A DNA stretch of 37,948 nucleotides from Paracoccus binzhouensis (GCF_016446475.1 NZ_JAEHFP010000033.1:1-37948); one strand, 5' to 3'. Counted from the stretch's first letter, positions 27,251 through 36,620 are shown. Program-made: numbers and translations. Notes: generated from the letters alone by a model not told the origin.

Positions 27251-28396
27251 ATGGCAAGACGTCCCGTCTTTCAGGAAGTCACCGAGACGACCCCGCAGAG
27301 CAAGCCGCCCGCCGGCGGCATGATCGACGCCGGCAACAAGGGCGCGCGCGGGGCGATCCGCATCTGGCTGATCGTGCTGTTCGTCATGGTCGCGGCGATG
27401 ATCGCGCTGGGTGGCGCGACGCGGCTGACCGGCTCGGGCCTGTCGATCACCGAATGGAAGCCGGTGACCGGGGCGATCCCGCCGATGGATGCCGCCACCT
27501 GGCAGGCCGAGTTCGACAAGTACCGGCAGATTCCGCAATTCCAGCTGGTCAATTCCGACATGGACCTGGCAAGCTTCAAGCGCATCTACTGGTGGGAATG
27601 GTCTCACCGGCTGCTGGGACGGCTGGTGGGGCTGGTCTGGGCTGCGGGCTTCGTCTTCTTCCTGGCGACGCGGCGCATCCCCGCCGGCTGGACGCCGCGG
27701 CTGCTGGTGCTGGGCCTGCTGGGCGGCGCCCAAGGGGCCATCGGCTGGTGGATGGTGCATTCGGGCCTGTCGGGCGAGATGGTGCGCGTGGCCTCCTACC
27801 GGCTGGCCGTGCATCTGGGGCTGGCCTTCGCCATCCTCGGCTGCATCGCCTGGTATGTCCTGCAGCTGTCGCGGTCCGAGGCGGCGCTGCTGCGCGCCCG
27901 CCGGGCAGGCGAGGCGAGGCTGTTTTCCATGACCACCGGGCTCATGCACCTGGCCTTCCTGCAGATCCTGCTGGGGGCGCTGGTCGCCGGGATCGACGCC
28001 GGCCGCATGTATACCGGCTGGCCGACCATGGGTGGCGAATGGATCCCGGCCGAGATCTGGGACGCGGCGCTGGGCTGGCGCAATGTCTTCGAGAACCCGG
28101 CGCTGGTGCAGTTCATCCACCGCATGACCGGCTATCTGCTGGCGGGTTTCGCCGTGGTGGTGTTCCTGCGCGCCCGCCGCTCGCCGCATCCGGTGACGCG
28201 CGGCGCCTATGGCGCCATGCTGGCGGCGCTGGCGGTGCAGGTGTTCCTGGGCATCATGAACGTCATCCATGCCTCGCCCCTGCCTTTGGCACTGGCGCAT
28301 CAGGTCATGGCCGTGGCACTGTTCACCCTGATCCTGCGGGTGCGCCACCATGCGCGCTATCCTTTTGAAACCTCGGTCCGGGGAACTGTCCGATGA
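27251..28396 (+). CDS. ctaA: Heme A synthase
   Basis: Oxidises the C8 methyl of heme O to give heme A for aa3-type cytochrome oxidase, in the inner membrane. It is 381 aa with eight hydrophobic helices. The heme-ligand histidines lie in WEWSHRLLGR (first half) and FIHRMTGY plus ALAHQVMA (second half). GGATRLTGSGLSITEWKPV near residue 55 is the CtaA N-terminal signature. The start at 27251 is fixed by GAAGGAAG. Its stop overlaps the next gene (ATGA). The other cox genes are not in the window. Confidence 0.97.
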   Translation: MARRPVFQEVTETTPQSKPPAGGMIDAGNKGARGAIRIWLIVLFVMVAAMIALGGATRLTGSGLSITEWKPVTGAIPPMDAATWQAEFDKYRQIPQFQLVNSDMDLASFKRIYWWEWSHRLLGRLVGLVWAAGFVFFLATRRIPAGWTPRLLVLGLLGGAQGAIGWWMVHSGLSGEMVRVASYRLAVHLGLAFAILGCIAWYVLQLSRSEAALLRARRAGEARLFSMTTGLMHLAFLQILLGALVAGIDAGRMYTGWPTMGGEWIPAEIWDAALGWRNVFENPALVQFIHRMTGYLLAGFAVVVFLRARRSPHPVTRGAYGAMLAALAVQVFLGIMNVIHASPLPLALAHQVMAVALFTLILRVRHHARYPFETSVRGTVR

Positions 28397-29865
28397 GCGC
28401 TTTCGACGAACTTCTCGCCTTCCAGCGCCAGACCGAGGCGCTGTCCTCGGTCGCCGAACGCCTCGGCTGGGACCAGGAAACCGTGATGCCGCGCGGCGCG
28501 ACCGAGCAGCGCGCCGAGGAAATGGCGGCGATGGAAGCGGTGCTGCACGAGCGGCGCACCGATCCGCGCCTCGGCGAATGGCTGGACCAGGCGGTGCCCG
28601 AGGACGATGAGGACGCCCGCATCATCGAACTGATCGCCCGCGATTTCCGGCGCGCCTCGCGCATTCCGGCACGGCTGGCGATGGAACTGGCGCGGCAAAC
28701 CTCGCTGGCGCAGGGCGTATGGGCCGAGGCCCGCGCCAAGGACGCGCCCGAGGATTTCCTGCCAGTGCTGAACGACATCCTGATGCTGAAGCGCGAGGAG
28801 GCGGCCGCGCTGGCCGATGGCGGCGATCTCTACGACGCGTTGCTGGACGATTACGAGCCGGGCGCCACCCAGGCGCAGATCGCGCGGCTGTTCGACGCCA
28901 TGCGGCCGCGGCTGGTGGCGCTGCGCGAGGACGTGCTGGGCGCCGACTACCAGCCCGAGCCGCTGACCGGGCATTTCCCGCAGGAAACCCAGTTGCGCCT
29001 GGCGCGGACCTGCGCCACCGCCTTCGGCTATGACTGGACCCGGGGCCGCATGGACATCGCCGTGCATCCCTTCAGCTCGGGGCGCTGGCAGGACAGCCGC
29101 ATCACCACGCGGGTGGTCGAGACCGACCCGTTCAACTGCCTCTATTCGACCATCCACGAGGTCGGGCATTCCAGCTACGAGCTGGGCATCGACCCCGATT
29201 ATGCCTTCACCCCCTTGGGCCGTGGCGTCTCGATGGGCGCGCATGAAAGCCAGAGCCGCATCTACGAGAACCAGCTCGGCCGCGGCCGCGCCTTCACCGG
29301 CTGGCTCTACCAGCGCATGTCGGATGCCTTCGGCGGACTGTCGCTGCCCGATGCCGATGCCTTCTACGCCACCGTAAACCGCGTCACTCCCGGCTTCATC
29401 CGCACCGAGGCCGACGAGGTGCAATACAACCTGCACATCATGCTGCGCTTCGACCTGGAACGCGACCTGATCGCCGGCCGGCTGGATGTCGAGGATCTGG
29501 TCGAGGCCTGGAACGCCCGTTTCCTGCGCGATTTCGGCGTGGCGGTGGACCGGCCGGCCAATGGCGTGTTGCAGGACGTGCATTGGGCGGTGGGGCTCTT
29601 CGGCTATTTCCCCACCTATGCGCTGGGGAATGTCTATGCCGGCTGCCTGCATGCCGCGCTGCGCGCCGCCGTCCCCGATCTCGACGAGGCGCTGGCGCGC
29701 GGCGAGGCCGACCCGGCGGTGGAATGGCTGCGCGAGAACATGCAGCGCCATGGCGGGCTCTACCCGCCGCGCGAGCTGATCGAGCGCGCCACCGGCGCCG
29801 AAGTCAGCGAGCAGCCGCTTCTCGACTACCTGGAAGAGAAATTCTCGGCCATCTACCGGCTTTGA
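28393..29865 (+). CDS. M32 family carboxypeptidase (Taq type)
   Basis: 490-aa cytoplasmic zinc metallocarboxypeptidase that trims C-terminal residues of peptides. The zinc motif HEVGH is at 255-259, and the conserved HESQSR (284-289) supplies the third ligand region. Length and helical character fit M32. ATG at 28393 overlaps the ctaA stop, so it is translationally coupled to heme A synthase, although no functional link is obvious. It converges on the P450 gene with palindrome copy 2 between them. Confidence 0.95.
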   Translation: MSAFDELLAFQRQTEALSSVAERLGWDQETVMPRGATEQRAEEMAAMEAVLHERRTDPRLGEWLDQAVPEDDEDARIIELIARDFRRASRIPARLAMELARQTSLAQGVWAEARAKDAPEDFLPVLNDILMLKREEAAALADGGDLYDALLDDYEPGATQAQIARLFDAMRPRLVALREDVLGADYQPEPLTGHFPQETQLRLARTCATAFGYDWTRGRMDIAVHPFSSGRWQDSRITTRVVETDPFNCLYSTIHEVGHSSYELGIDPDYAFTPLGRGVSMGAHESQSRIYENQLGRGRAFTGWLYQRMSDAFGGLSLPDADAFYATVNRVTPGFIRTEADEVQYNLHIMLRFDLERDLIAGRLDVEDLVEAWNARFLRDFGVAVDRPANGVLQDVHWAVGLFGYFPTYALGNVYAGCLHAALRAAVPDLDEALARGEADPAVEWLRENMQRHGGLYPPRELIERATGAEVSEQPLLDYLEEKFSAIYRL

Positions 29866-29875
29866 TGCCGGATTT

Positions 29876-29938
29876 GGGTATTTGCAGAACGAAGAAGCCG
29901 GGCGCTGTGCCCTGGTCTTCTTCGTTCTGCAAATACCC
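29876..29938. repeat. Long perfect palindrome, copy 2 (probable bidirectional terminator)
   Basis: The arms at 29876-29897 and 29917-29938 are 22 bases and perfectly complementary. The loop carries an extra CCGGGC/GCCCTGG stem. It fills the gap between the convergent M32 peptidase and P450 stops and ends 3 bp from the P450 stop. The outer GGGTATTTG is shared with copy 1 (25641-25729). The arms differ further in but remain paired, so the structure seems to be what is kept. Confidence 0.85.
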
Positions 29939-29940
29939 AT

Positions 29941-31287
29941 TCAACGCTTCGACAGTCGCAGATGGATGCCGTTCTTGCCGCGCAGGGTCAGACGCATGAT
30001 CGGCACGGGCCTTTCGGGTCCGGGTTGCAGTCGATAGGCCCCGACCAGGGCCGAGAGCAGCAGCGGCCCCTCGATCATGGCGAAGCCGGCGCCGGGGCAG
30101 GCGCGGGCGCCGGCCGAAAAGGGGATATAGGCGTCGCGCATGCAGGCCTTGCCGTTCTCGGTCTGCCAGCGGCCGGGGTCGAAGCCGTCGGGATTGTCCC
30201 ACAACCGCTCGTGGCGGTGCAGGTGCCAGGGCGACAGAACCAGCTGTGCGCCTCTGGGGGCCCGGCGGCCGCGCAGGGACTCGGCATGGGCGCATTGCCG
30301 CACCGTCATCGCGACCGGGGGATAAAGCCGCAGCGCCTCGCGGAACACGGCGCGGGACAGCGGCAGGGCCTTGATGGCGGCGAAATCGGGGGAGAGGTTC
30401 CGGCGCGCTTCCTCGGCGAGCCGGTCCTGCCAGTCGGGATGCTCGGCCAGCAGGTAGAGCGCCCAGGCCAGCGCCGAGGCGCCGGTTTCGTGGCCGGCCA
30501 GGAAGAAGGTCGCGACCTCGTCGACCATCTCGGCGGCGGTGAAGACTGCGCCGGTCTGGGGATCGGGCGTGGTCATGATCCGGGTCGCCAGGTCGGCGGG
30601 TGCCTCGTCCTGCTCGATCAGCGCCGCGCGGTCCGCTACCAGTTGCCGGATCAGGTCGCGGATGCGGCGGGCGCTGGCGCGGGTGCGGCGGCTGTGCAGC
30701 CGTGCCCAGCGCGGCAGCGGCAGCAGACCGCCCAGATTCACCATCGGCTGCGCGTCCTGGTGCTCGCGGAAGGACTGGAACACGCCGGCAGCGATGCGGT
30801 CCTCGATCGGGATCGAGAACAGGGTGCGGAAGATCACGTCGGCGGCGATGTGGCTGGTCAGCGGCTCGATGTCCACGTCCGCGCCATCGGCCAGCGGCGC
30901 CAGCCGGGCGACGCCGGATTGCGCGGCATCCCACATGGCGGCGAAGGATTCGCGCAGCCGGCCGCCCTCGAAGGCCTGGTCGATGATGCGGCGCTGGTGC
31001 TGCCAGGTCGCGCCGTTCGAGATGAAGCTGGAATTGCCCAAGAGCGGTTGCAGCCCGGCCGCCATGCGCGGCGATTTCGGGAAATCCATCGGCCGCTGCT
31101 TCAGGATCAGGTCGATCAGCCTGGGATCGTTGCAGGTGAAGCTGCGGATGAAGGGCGCGCGGAATTCGGCCATCCAGGCGCGATAAAGCCGGTCGGATTG
31201 CGCCGAGAGGATGTCCTGGCGGAAATCGCGCAGGAAGCGCCAGAGCGAGGGCTTGCCCGGGCGCGAGGCGGGTTTCGGCGGGATCAT
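29941..31287 (-). CDS. Cytochrome P450
   Basis: 448-aa heme monooxygenase. The I-helix oxygen motif AGHET is at 264-268, the ExxR pair is Glu317-Arg320, PGRW (371-374) is present, and the heme loop FSAGARAC ends in ligand Cys397. There is no membrane anchor, so it is a soluble bacterial P450 needing separate redox partners, none of which is nearby. The heme loop and I-helix resemble the fatty-acid/alkane-type (CYP102/CYP4-like) group more than camphor-type enzymes, but I cannot name the substrate. ATG at 31287 overlaps the stop of the upstream hydrolase gene (ATGA). It is the last gene of a five-gene minus-strand run. Confidence 0.95.
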   Translation of the reverse strand: MIPPKPASRPGKPSLWRFLRDFRQDILSAQSDRLYRAWMAEFRAPFIRSFTCNDPRLIDLILKQRPMDFPKSPRMAAGLQPLLGNSSFISNGATWQHQRRIIDQAFEGGRLRESFAAMWDAAQSGVARLAPLADGADVDIEPLTSHIAADVIFRTLFSIPIEDRIAAGVFQSFREHQDAQPMVNLGGLLPLPRWARLHSRRTRASARRIRDLIRQLVADRAALIEQDEAPADLATRIMTTPDPQTGAVFTAAEMVDEVATFFLAGHETGASALAWALYLLAEHPDWQDRLAEEARRNLSPDFAAIKALPLSRAVFREALRLYPPVAMTVRQCAHAESLRGRRAPRGAQLVLSPWHLHRHERLWDNPDGFDPGRWQTENGKACMRDAYIPFSAGARACPGAGFAMIEGPLLLSALVGAYRLQPGPERPVPIMRLTLRGKNGIHLRLSKR

Positions 31288-32477
31288 GTCGTGGTGAACC
31301 GGTTGACCGGCCGGGCGATGCGGCCCGGCGAATGGTCGCGGCCGGCGAAGCGCGCGCCAAGCGGCAGCGGCCCGGCGGTGATGGCGAAATAGTCGTAGTC
31401 GCCGGGGCGGTCGAAGGCGCAGAGATACTGGAAATGCAGCCGGAACCAGCGCCCGCGCAAGCTACGGCGCTTTTCCGGCGAGAGCGTCTGGGTGAAGGCG
31501 GCCGAGAGCACCAGCGGCTGCCGGCGGTCCGGCGGCTCGACGCCCGAGACCGCGACCGGATCGCAAAGGCCGAAGCAGCAGGCGTCGCCCGGGGCCGTCA
31601 CATCGACCCAGTCGAGTTCCTCGCGCGCCGAGAGATAGCGCAGATCCGCCCGCAGCCGGTTCGCGCGCGGCAGGAAAGCGGCCATCGGCACGACATGGCC
31701 CAGCGACAGGTAGGAGAGCCGCGCGCCCGCCGGCACCCGGCCCGAGCGGATCAGGTCCGAGAGCACCGAGACGCCCAGATAGGCGCCCGAGCTGTGGCCG
31801 ACCACCAGCACCTCGTCCCAGTCGCCTGCCAGCACCTCGGCGATGCGGTCGGCGAATTGCGCCAGCCGGGCCTCGAGCGCCGGGGGATAGGCGCCGCCGC
31901 CCTGGGCGGTAAAGGCATAGTCGTGCATCAGGTAATAGGCGAAGATCTTGCCGTCGAGCCGCCGCCACAGCTGCAGCCCGGCCCAGGCCACCGCCAGCGT
32001 GACCGGCAGCGCCAGCCAGGCCAGGCCGGTCAGCCGGCCGACGAGCCAGCCGAGGCCCGCGCCGACCAGCAGCGCCACGGCCAGTTGTGCCAGCAGCACC
32101 ACCACCGGATAAAGCGCCGCGATCACCGGGCCGCGGCGCAGCCGCATCAGCCGGAACAGCGCCCCCGAGCCGATATAGGCCCAGGCGGTGCGGAAAAGCT
32201 GGCCATAGGTCGCGAGGATGCCCTGGCCCATCGAGCCCTGCACGATGTCGGCCCAGACCAGCACCTCGATTTCGGCCTCGGCCCGGTCGCCGTCGAAAGC
32301 GCCGCTGACGCCCCAGCCGAAGCCCTTGCGGTCGCGGCGTGGGCCGAATTCCAGCCCGTAGCCCGAGACGCGCGCCTGTTCCGCCCCTTCGCGCTTGTAA
32401 AGCTCGCGGTAGCGGCGCGGCGGGATCGGGTCATAGCCGGGGATGTAGAGGACGCGGCGGCGAAAGGGGCGGGTCAT
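31284..32477 (-). CDS. Membrane-associated alpha/beta hydrolase
   Basis: 397-aa protein with a serine hydrolase core: oxyanion-type start RRVLYIPGYDPIPP (8-20) and nucleophile elbow GHSSG (227-231, Ser229). Two membrane helices (about 118-139 and 150-170) interrupt the sequence between the first strand and the elbow. This helix insertion is unusual for a lipase fold, and I do not know a named family. The start used is the ATG at 32477 (MTRPFRRRV); 32507 is an alternative with GGAT upstream. It is translationally coupled to the P450 and lies 54 bp after the M48 peptidase gene, which suggests a membrane lipid or hydrophobic ester as shared substrate (inference). Confidence 0.82.
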   Translation of the reverse strand: MTRPFRRRVLYIPGYDPIPPRRYRELYKREGAEQARVSGYGLEFGPRRDRKGFGWGVSGAFDGDRAEAEIEVLVWADIVQGSMGQGILATYGQLFRTAWAYIGSGALFRLMRLRRGPVIAALYPVVVLLAQLAVALLVGAGLGWLVGRLTGLAWLALPVTLAVAWAGLQLWRRLDGKIFAYYLMHDYAFTAQGGGAYPPALEARLAQFADRIAEVLAGDWDEVLVVGHSSGAYLGVSVLSDLIRSGRVPAGARLSYLSLGHVVPMAAFLPRANRLRADLRYLSAREELDWVDVTAPGDACCFGLCDPVAVSGVEPPDRRQPLVLSAAFTQTLSPEKRRSLRGRWFRLHFQYLCAFDRPGDYDYFAITAGPLPLGARFAGRDHSPGRIARPVNRFTTT

Positions 32478-32531
32478 GTCACGGCAGTCGTTTTGCCGGT
32501 GCAGCATAACCCATCCGGGCGAGCGGACAAG

Positions 32532-33218
32532 TCAGGCCACGCTCCAGCGCGCCTCGAGCTTTTCGATGGCGGCGATGCGCGCTGCGGCCGGCGGGTGCGA
32601 GAGCAGCCAGGCCGGCGCTGCCGCCCGGCCCGCGCCGGCCAGCCGGTCGAGCTTGCGGAACAGGCTTTTCTGCGGCTCGGTGCCCAGCCCCGCCTTGACC
32701 ATCAGCGCGCTGGCGAAGGCGTCGGCCTCGAACTCGTCCTGGCGCGACAGCCGGGCGGCGATGGCGCTGGCGGCGATATTGGCGATCCAGACGCCGATGC
32801 CGGGCAGGAAGCGGCCCAGCACGCCCGCCAGCACCATGCGCACCACGTTCTGGCCGGCGAAATCCACCATGCGGCGGCGGGTATGGCCATGGGCGACATG
32901 GCCCAGCTCATGCGCGATGACCGAGGCGAGCTCGGCCTCGGTCACCTCGCCGCGGTCCAGCCGGTCGAGGAAGCCGCGGGTCAGGAAGATGCGGCCGTCG
33001 GGTGCGGCCAGCCCGTTCACATGGCCGACCTCGTAGACATGGGCCCGCACCTCGGGCAGGTCCATGGCCCGGCCCAGCCGCTCCAGCATCGGTAGCAGCC
33101 GGGGATGGCGCAGCGGCGTGGACTTGGCGTTCAGCTCGGCCTTCAGCCGCCATGCGGAAAAGAACCACATGGCGGCGGCATAAAGCAGGATCAGCAGGAT
33201 CGGCGTGAGCTTCAGCAT
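32532..33218 (-). CDS. M48 family zinc metalloprotease
   Basis: 228-aa membrane-anchored peptidase: one N-terminal helix (4-22), then the M48 domain with HELGH (103-107) and the third-ligand motif EFEAD (162-166). A short hydrophobic stretch follows HELGH (about 125-155). It is shorter than HtpX (four helices) and lacks the TPR tail of BepA/LoiP-type proteins. Its role in envelope protein turnover is inferred from family. It sits 27 bp after the VWA gene. Confidence 0.92.
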   Translation of the reverse strand: MLKLTPILLILLYAAAMWFFSAWRLKAELNAKSTPLRHPRLLPMLERLGRAMDLPEVRAHVYEVGHVNGLAAPDGRIFLTRGFLDRLDRGEVTEAELASVIAHELGHVAHGHTRRRMVDFAGQNVVRMVLAGVLGRFLPGIGVWIANIAASAIAARLSRQDEFEADAFASALMVKAGLGTEPQKSLFRKLDRLAGAGRAAAPAWLLSHPPAAARIAAIEKLEARWSVA

Positions 33219-33245
33219 GCCGCCAATATGGGGGGTGCGGCGGGA

Positions 33246-34427
33246 TCAGCCAAGAAGGCGCATGGCCTGGGTCAGCCCCTCGAGCGTCAGGGGCTGCATG
33301 CGGTCTTCGAAGATTTCGCGGACCATGGCGATGGACCGGGTATGGCTCCAATGCCCGCGCGGCACCGGGTTCAGCCAGACATGGTCGGGCCAGGTCTCGC
33401 GCAGCCGCCTGAGCCAGGTCTCGCCCGATTCGGGGTTCCAGTGCTCGTTGGCGCCGCCGGGCACGGCGATCTCATAGGGCGACATCGAGGCATCGCCGAC
33501 GAAGATCACCTTGTAGTCGCGGCCGAAGCGGTTCAGCACCTCCCAGGTCGGCGTGGTCTCGGTCCAGCGGCGGCGGTTGCCCTTCCACAGCGCCTCGTAG
33601 ACGCAGTTGTGGAAATAGAAATGCTCCAGATGCTTGAACTCGGCGCGGGCGGCCGAGAACAGCTCGTCCACCAGCCGGGAATGGTCGTCCATGCTGCCGC
33701 CGGCGTCGAGGAACAGCAGCACCTTGACGGCATTGTGCCGCTCGGGCCGGGTCTGCACGTCGATATAGCCATGCTCGGCGCTGGCGCGGATGGTGCCGGG
33801 CAGGTCCAGTTCTTCCAGCGCGCCGTGCCGCGCCCATTGCCGCAGCCGCTTCAGCGCCACCTTGATGTTGCGGGTGCCAAGCTCGACCGAATCGTCGAAA
33901 TCGCGGAATTCCCGCTTGTCCCAGACCTTGACCGCCCGGCGGTGACGGCTTTCGGATTGCCCGATCCGCACGCCCTCGGGGTTGTAGCCATAGGCGCCGA
34001 AGGGCGAGGTGCCGGCGGTACCGATCCACTTGTTGCCGCCCTGGTGCCGACCCTGCTGCTCGGCCAGGCGTTCGCGCAGCCGCTTCATCAGCTCCTCGAA
34101 ACTGCCGGCGCCCTCGACCGCGGCGCGCTCCTCGGGCGTCAAGAGCTTCTCGGCCAGCTTTTCCAGCCAGTCGCGCGGAATCGAGACCTCGTTGACCAGC
34201 GCCTCGACCGGGATCTCGTCGAGACCGGCGAAGGCTTCGGCGAAGGCGCGGTCGAATCGGTCGATATGCGCCTCGTTCTTGACCAGCGTGGCGCGGGCCA
34301 GGTGATAGAAGCCCTCGGGCGACCAGTCCGACAGCCCGGCCTGCAGCCCGGCCAGCAGGTCCAGGTATTCCCGCAGGCTGGCTGGCACTCCGTGGCGGCG
34401 CAGACTGTCGAGGAACGGCCGGAACAT
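33246..34427 (-). CDS. VWA-domain protein, CoxE-like
   Basis: 393-aa protein whose C-terminal half is a von Willebrand A domain. The metal-ion adhesion motif reads DAGGS (241-245), followed by MDDHS. An acidic-helical N-terminal half and a Gly-rich linker (128-150) precede it. Such proteins usually act with a MoxR-type AAA+ ATPase in metalloenzyme maturation, but no MoxR gene is in this operon. The first ATG overlaps the stop of the small membrane protein gene by one base (TGATG). M48 follows after 27 bp. Confidence 0.9.
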   Translation of the reverse strand: MFRPFLDSLRRHGVPASLREYLDLLAGLQAGLSDWSPEGFYHLARATLVKNEAHIDRFDRAFAEAFAGLDEIPVEALVNEVSIPRDWLEKLAEKLLTPEERAAVEGAGSFEELMKRLRERLAEQQGRHQGGNKWIGTAGTSPFGAYGYNPEGVRIGQSESRHRRAVKVWDKREFRDFDDSVELGTRNIKVALKRLRQWARHGALEELDLPGTIRASAEHGYIDVQTRPERHNAVKVLLFLDAGGSMDDHSRLVDELFSAARAEFKHLEHFYFHNCVYEALWKGNRRRWTETTPTWEVLNRFGRDYKVIFVGDASMSPYEIAVPGGANEHWNPESGETWLRRLRETWPDHVWLNPVPRGHWSHTRSIAMVREIFEDRMQPLTLEGLTQAMRLLG

Positions 34428-34615
34428 CAGCCCATCCGGCTGAGGAATATGGTCAGGAACAGCCCGGCCACGGTCAGCGCCAGGGCATGGGCGGCGGCAT
34501 ATTGCAGCTTGTCGGCGCGGTTGCCGCCGGCTTTCGCGGCGCGCATCCAGCCGATCGCTGCGCCAAGGATGAATGCGGCGATCACGATCATGGCCCGGGC
34601 ATAGCCCGGCCCCAT
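34427..34615 (-). CDS. Small two-helix membrane protein
   Basis: 62-aa hydrophobic protein with helices at about 7-25 and 40-59, and a basic connecting loop (RAAKAGGNRADKLQ), placing the loop on the cytoplasmic side. There is no named family. Its gene end overlaps the VWA start, which supports it being real. A start at 34591 (second Met) is possible. It is the first gene of the minus-strand run and diverges from ppx. Confidence 0.72.
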   Translation of the reverse strand: MGPGYARAMIVIAAFILGAAIGWMRAAKAGGNRADKLQYAAAHALALTVAGLFLTIFLSRMG

Positions 34616-34664
34616 GCGCCTGTCGAGGGGCAGGGTCCGGCAGGCCCCGCTTTCGCGCGCCCCC

Positions 34665-34693
34665 TTGAAGGCATGGCGGGCGCAGGTTACGTT
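34665..34693 (+). promoter_or_regulatory. Putative sigma-70 promoter of ppx/gppA
   Basis: TTGAAG (34665-34670), a 17-bp spacer and TACGTT (34688-34693) fit a housekeeping promoter. It lies 31 bp before the ATG of the Ppx/GppA gene, in the 108-bp divergent gap. Confidence 0.45.
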
Positions 34694-34723
34694 CGAACCA
34701 ACTTGTTATCGGAGGGCGTGACC

Positions 34724-35848
34724 ATGGCGCCCAGGCGTCCTGCGGGTGCGGACGCGTTCCCGAGAAAAACGGTCGAGCCTTTCGTCACCCGCCCGGCCGA
34801 GGACGGGCCGCTCTATGCGGCCTTGGATCTTGGCACCAACAGCTGCCGGATGCTGATTGCCCGCCCCGCGGGCAGTCAGTTCCAGGTGGTGGACAGTTTC
34901 TCGAAGCCGGTCCAGCTGGGCCATGGCCTCGAGGCATCGGGCAGGCTGTCGCGTCCCTCGATGGCGCGGACGGTGCATGCCTTGCAGGTGTGCCGGCGTA
35001 AGCTCGAGGCGCACAAGGTCACGCGCATGCGCCTGGTCGCGACCGAGGCCTGCCGGCGCGCGCGCAACAGCCGCGACTTCCTGCGCATGATCCGGCGCGA
35101 GACCGGCCTGCCGGTCGAGATCATCGACGCCGAGGAGGAGGCGCGGCTGGCGGTGATTTCCTGCGCGCCGCTGGTCAGCCAGCGCACCGAGCAATTGCTG
35201 GTCGTGGATATCGGCGGCGGCTCGACCGAGCTGGTCTGGATCGACCTTGAGGATGTCGAGCCCGCCGAGCGCCCGCGCGCCATCATGCGGCTGGCCGACG
35301 GTTTCGGCGATCCGCGGCCGGGCGGCGCGCGGGTGGTGGACTGGATCAGCGTGCCGCTGGGCGTCGCGACGCTGCGCGACCAGTTCGAGGATGTCGAGGA
35401 CGACCAGGGCCGCTTCGCGCTGATGTCCTGGCATTTCGAGGAGATGCTGTCGGATTTCGCGCCCTATTCGCTGACCCATGATTTCGCCGAGAATTTCCAG
35501 GTCATCGGCACATCGGGCACGGTGACGACGGTGGCGGCCAGCCATCTGGGCCTGCGCCGCTACGACCGGACCAAGGTGGACGGGCTGACCATGACCTCGG
35601 CGCAGATCGACCGGGTGATCCGCGACTATCTGTCGCTGGGCCCCGAAGGGCGGCGCGCCGATCCGCGCATCGGCCGCGAGCGCCACGCGCTGATCATGTC
35701 GGGCGCCGCGATCCTGCAGACGCTGATGCGGGTCTGGCCGACGACGCGGCTGTCGGTCGCCGATCGCGGCCTGCGCGAGGGGTTGCTTTACGCGCAGATG
35801 GTCAAGGACGGGGTGCTGGCCCCGGATGGAATGAACGGGGTGGCATGA
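34724..35848 (+). CDS. Ppx/GppA family exopolyphosphatase/guanosine pentaphosphatase
   Basis: 374-aa ASKHA-fold phosphatase that releases phosphate from polyphosphate or pppGpp. The phosphate-1 loop DLGTNSCR (35-42) and phosphate-2 loop DIGGGSTEL (near 166) are intact, and Glu in DAEEEARLA (near 142) is the likely catalytic base. It has only the two N-terminal domains; the long C-terminal HD-type extension of E. coli Ppx is missing, as is common in alphaproteobacteria. The start at 34724 has GGAGGG 7 bp upstream. rlmE starts 1 bp after its stop. Confidence 0.93.
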   Translation: MAPRRPAGADAFPRKTVEPFVTRPAEDGPLYAALDLGTNSCRMLIARPAGSQFQVVDSFSKPVQLGHGLEASGRLSRPSMARTVHALQVCRRKLEAHKVTRMRLVATEACRRARNSRDFLRMIRRETGLPVEIIDAEEEARLAVISCAPLVSQRTEQLLVVDIGGGSTELVWIDLEDVEPAERPRAIMRLADGFGDPRPGGARVVDWISVPLGVATLRDQFEDVEDDQGRFALMSWHFEEMLSDFAPYSLTHDFAENFQVIGTSGTVTTVAASHLGLRRYDRTKVDGLTMTSAQIDRVIRDYLSLGPEGRRADPRIGRERHALIMSGAAILQTLMRVWPTTRLSVADRGLREGLLYAQMVKDGVLAPDGMNGVA

Positions 35849-35849
35849 G

Positions 35850-36620
35850 ATGAGCGAAGGCAAGAAGCCGGGTTCGGGACGCAAGAGCTCGGGCCGCGGC
35901 CAGCGCGACCTGCGGGTGCGGGTGAAATCGGCCAAGGGGCGCAAGCTGTCCAGCACGCTGTGGCTGGAGCGGCAGCTGAACGACCCCTATGTCGCGCGGG
36001 CGAAACGCGAGGGCTATCGCGGCCGGGCCGCCTACAAGATCCTGGAACTGGACGACAAGTATCGCTTTCTGGTGCCGGGGGCGCGGGTGGTGGACCTGGG
36101 CTGTGCGCCCGGCGGCTGGTGCCAGGTGGCGGTGGCGCGGGTCAACGCGCTTGGCGACAAGCCCGGAAAGAAGGTCGGCCGGGTGCTGGGCGTGGACCTG
36201 CAGGAGGTCGATCCCATCGCCGGGGCCGAGATCCATCAGCTGGATTTCCTGTCGGACGGCGCCGACGAGCAGGTCAAGACCTGGCTGGGCGGCCGCGCCG
36301 ACGTGGTGATGTCGGACATGGCGGCGGCGTCATCGGGGCACAAGGGCACCGACCACCTGCGCATCGTGGCGCTGGTCGAGGCGGCGGCGCAGCTCGCGTT
36401 CGACGTGCTGGAGCCGGGCGGCACCTTCGTCGCCAAGGTGCTGGCCGGCGGCGCGGAAAACGAGATGCAGGCCATGCTCAAGCGCAATTTCCGCAAGGTG
36501 GCGAATGTGAAGCCGCCGGCCAGCCGCTCGGATTCCTCGGAGAAATTCGTGGTGGCGCAGGGCTTCCGCGGCCGGGAGGGCGAGGCTGACGCAGAGGACG
36601 GGCCGGCCGATCCGGACTGA
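35850..36620 (+). CDS. rlmE: 23S rRNA 2'-O-ribose U2552 methyltransferase
   Basis: 256-aa SAM-dependent methyltransferase of the RrmJ/FtsJ family acting on the 50S subunit. The complete catalytic tetrad K-D-K-E is visible at Lys63, Asp156, Lys196 and Glu231. The SAM loop [10 protein letters not shown] is at 81-90. A basic N-terminal tail (1-32) of about 30 residues is longer than in E. coli and may aid RNA binding. It follows ppx directly and is probably co-transcribed. Confidence 0.96.
   Translation: MSEGKKPGSGRKSSGRGQRDLRVRVKSAKGRKLSSTLWLERQLNDPYVARAKREGYRGRAAYKILELDDKYRFLVPGARVVDLGCAPGGWCQVAVARVNALGDKPGKKVGRVLGVDLQEVDPIAGAEIHQLDFLSDGADEQVKTWLGGRADVVMSDMAAASSGHKGTDHLRIVALVEAAAQLAFDVLEPGGTFVAKVLAGGAENEMQAMLKRNFRKVANVKPPASRSDSSEKFVVAQGFRGREGEADAEDGPADPD

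Noticed and set aside
25754..28351. Very long minus-strand frame ending at the ThiE-like stop
   Set aside because: Only the part from 26365 down is ThiE-like; the rest is antisense to trmJ and ctaA.
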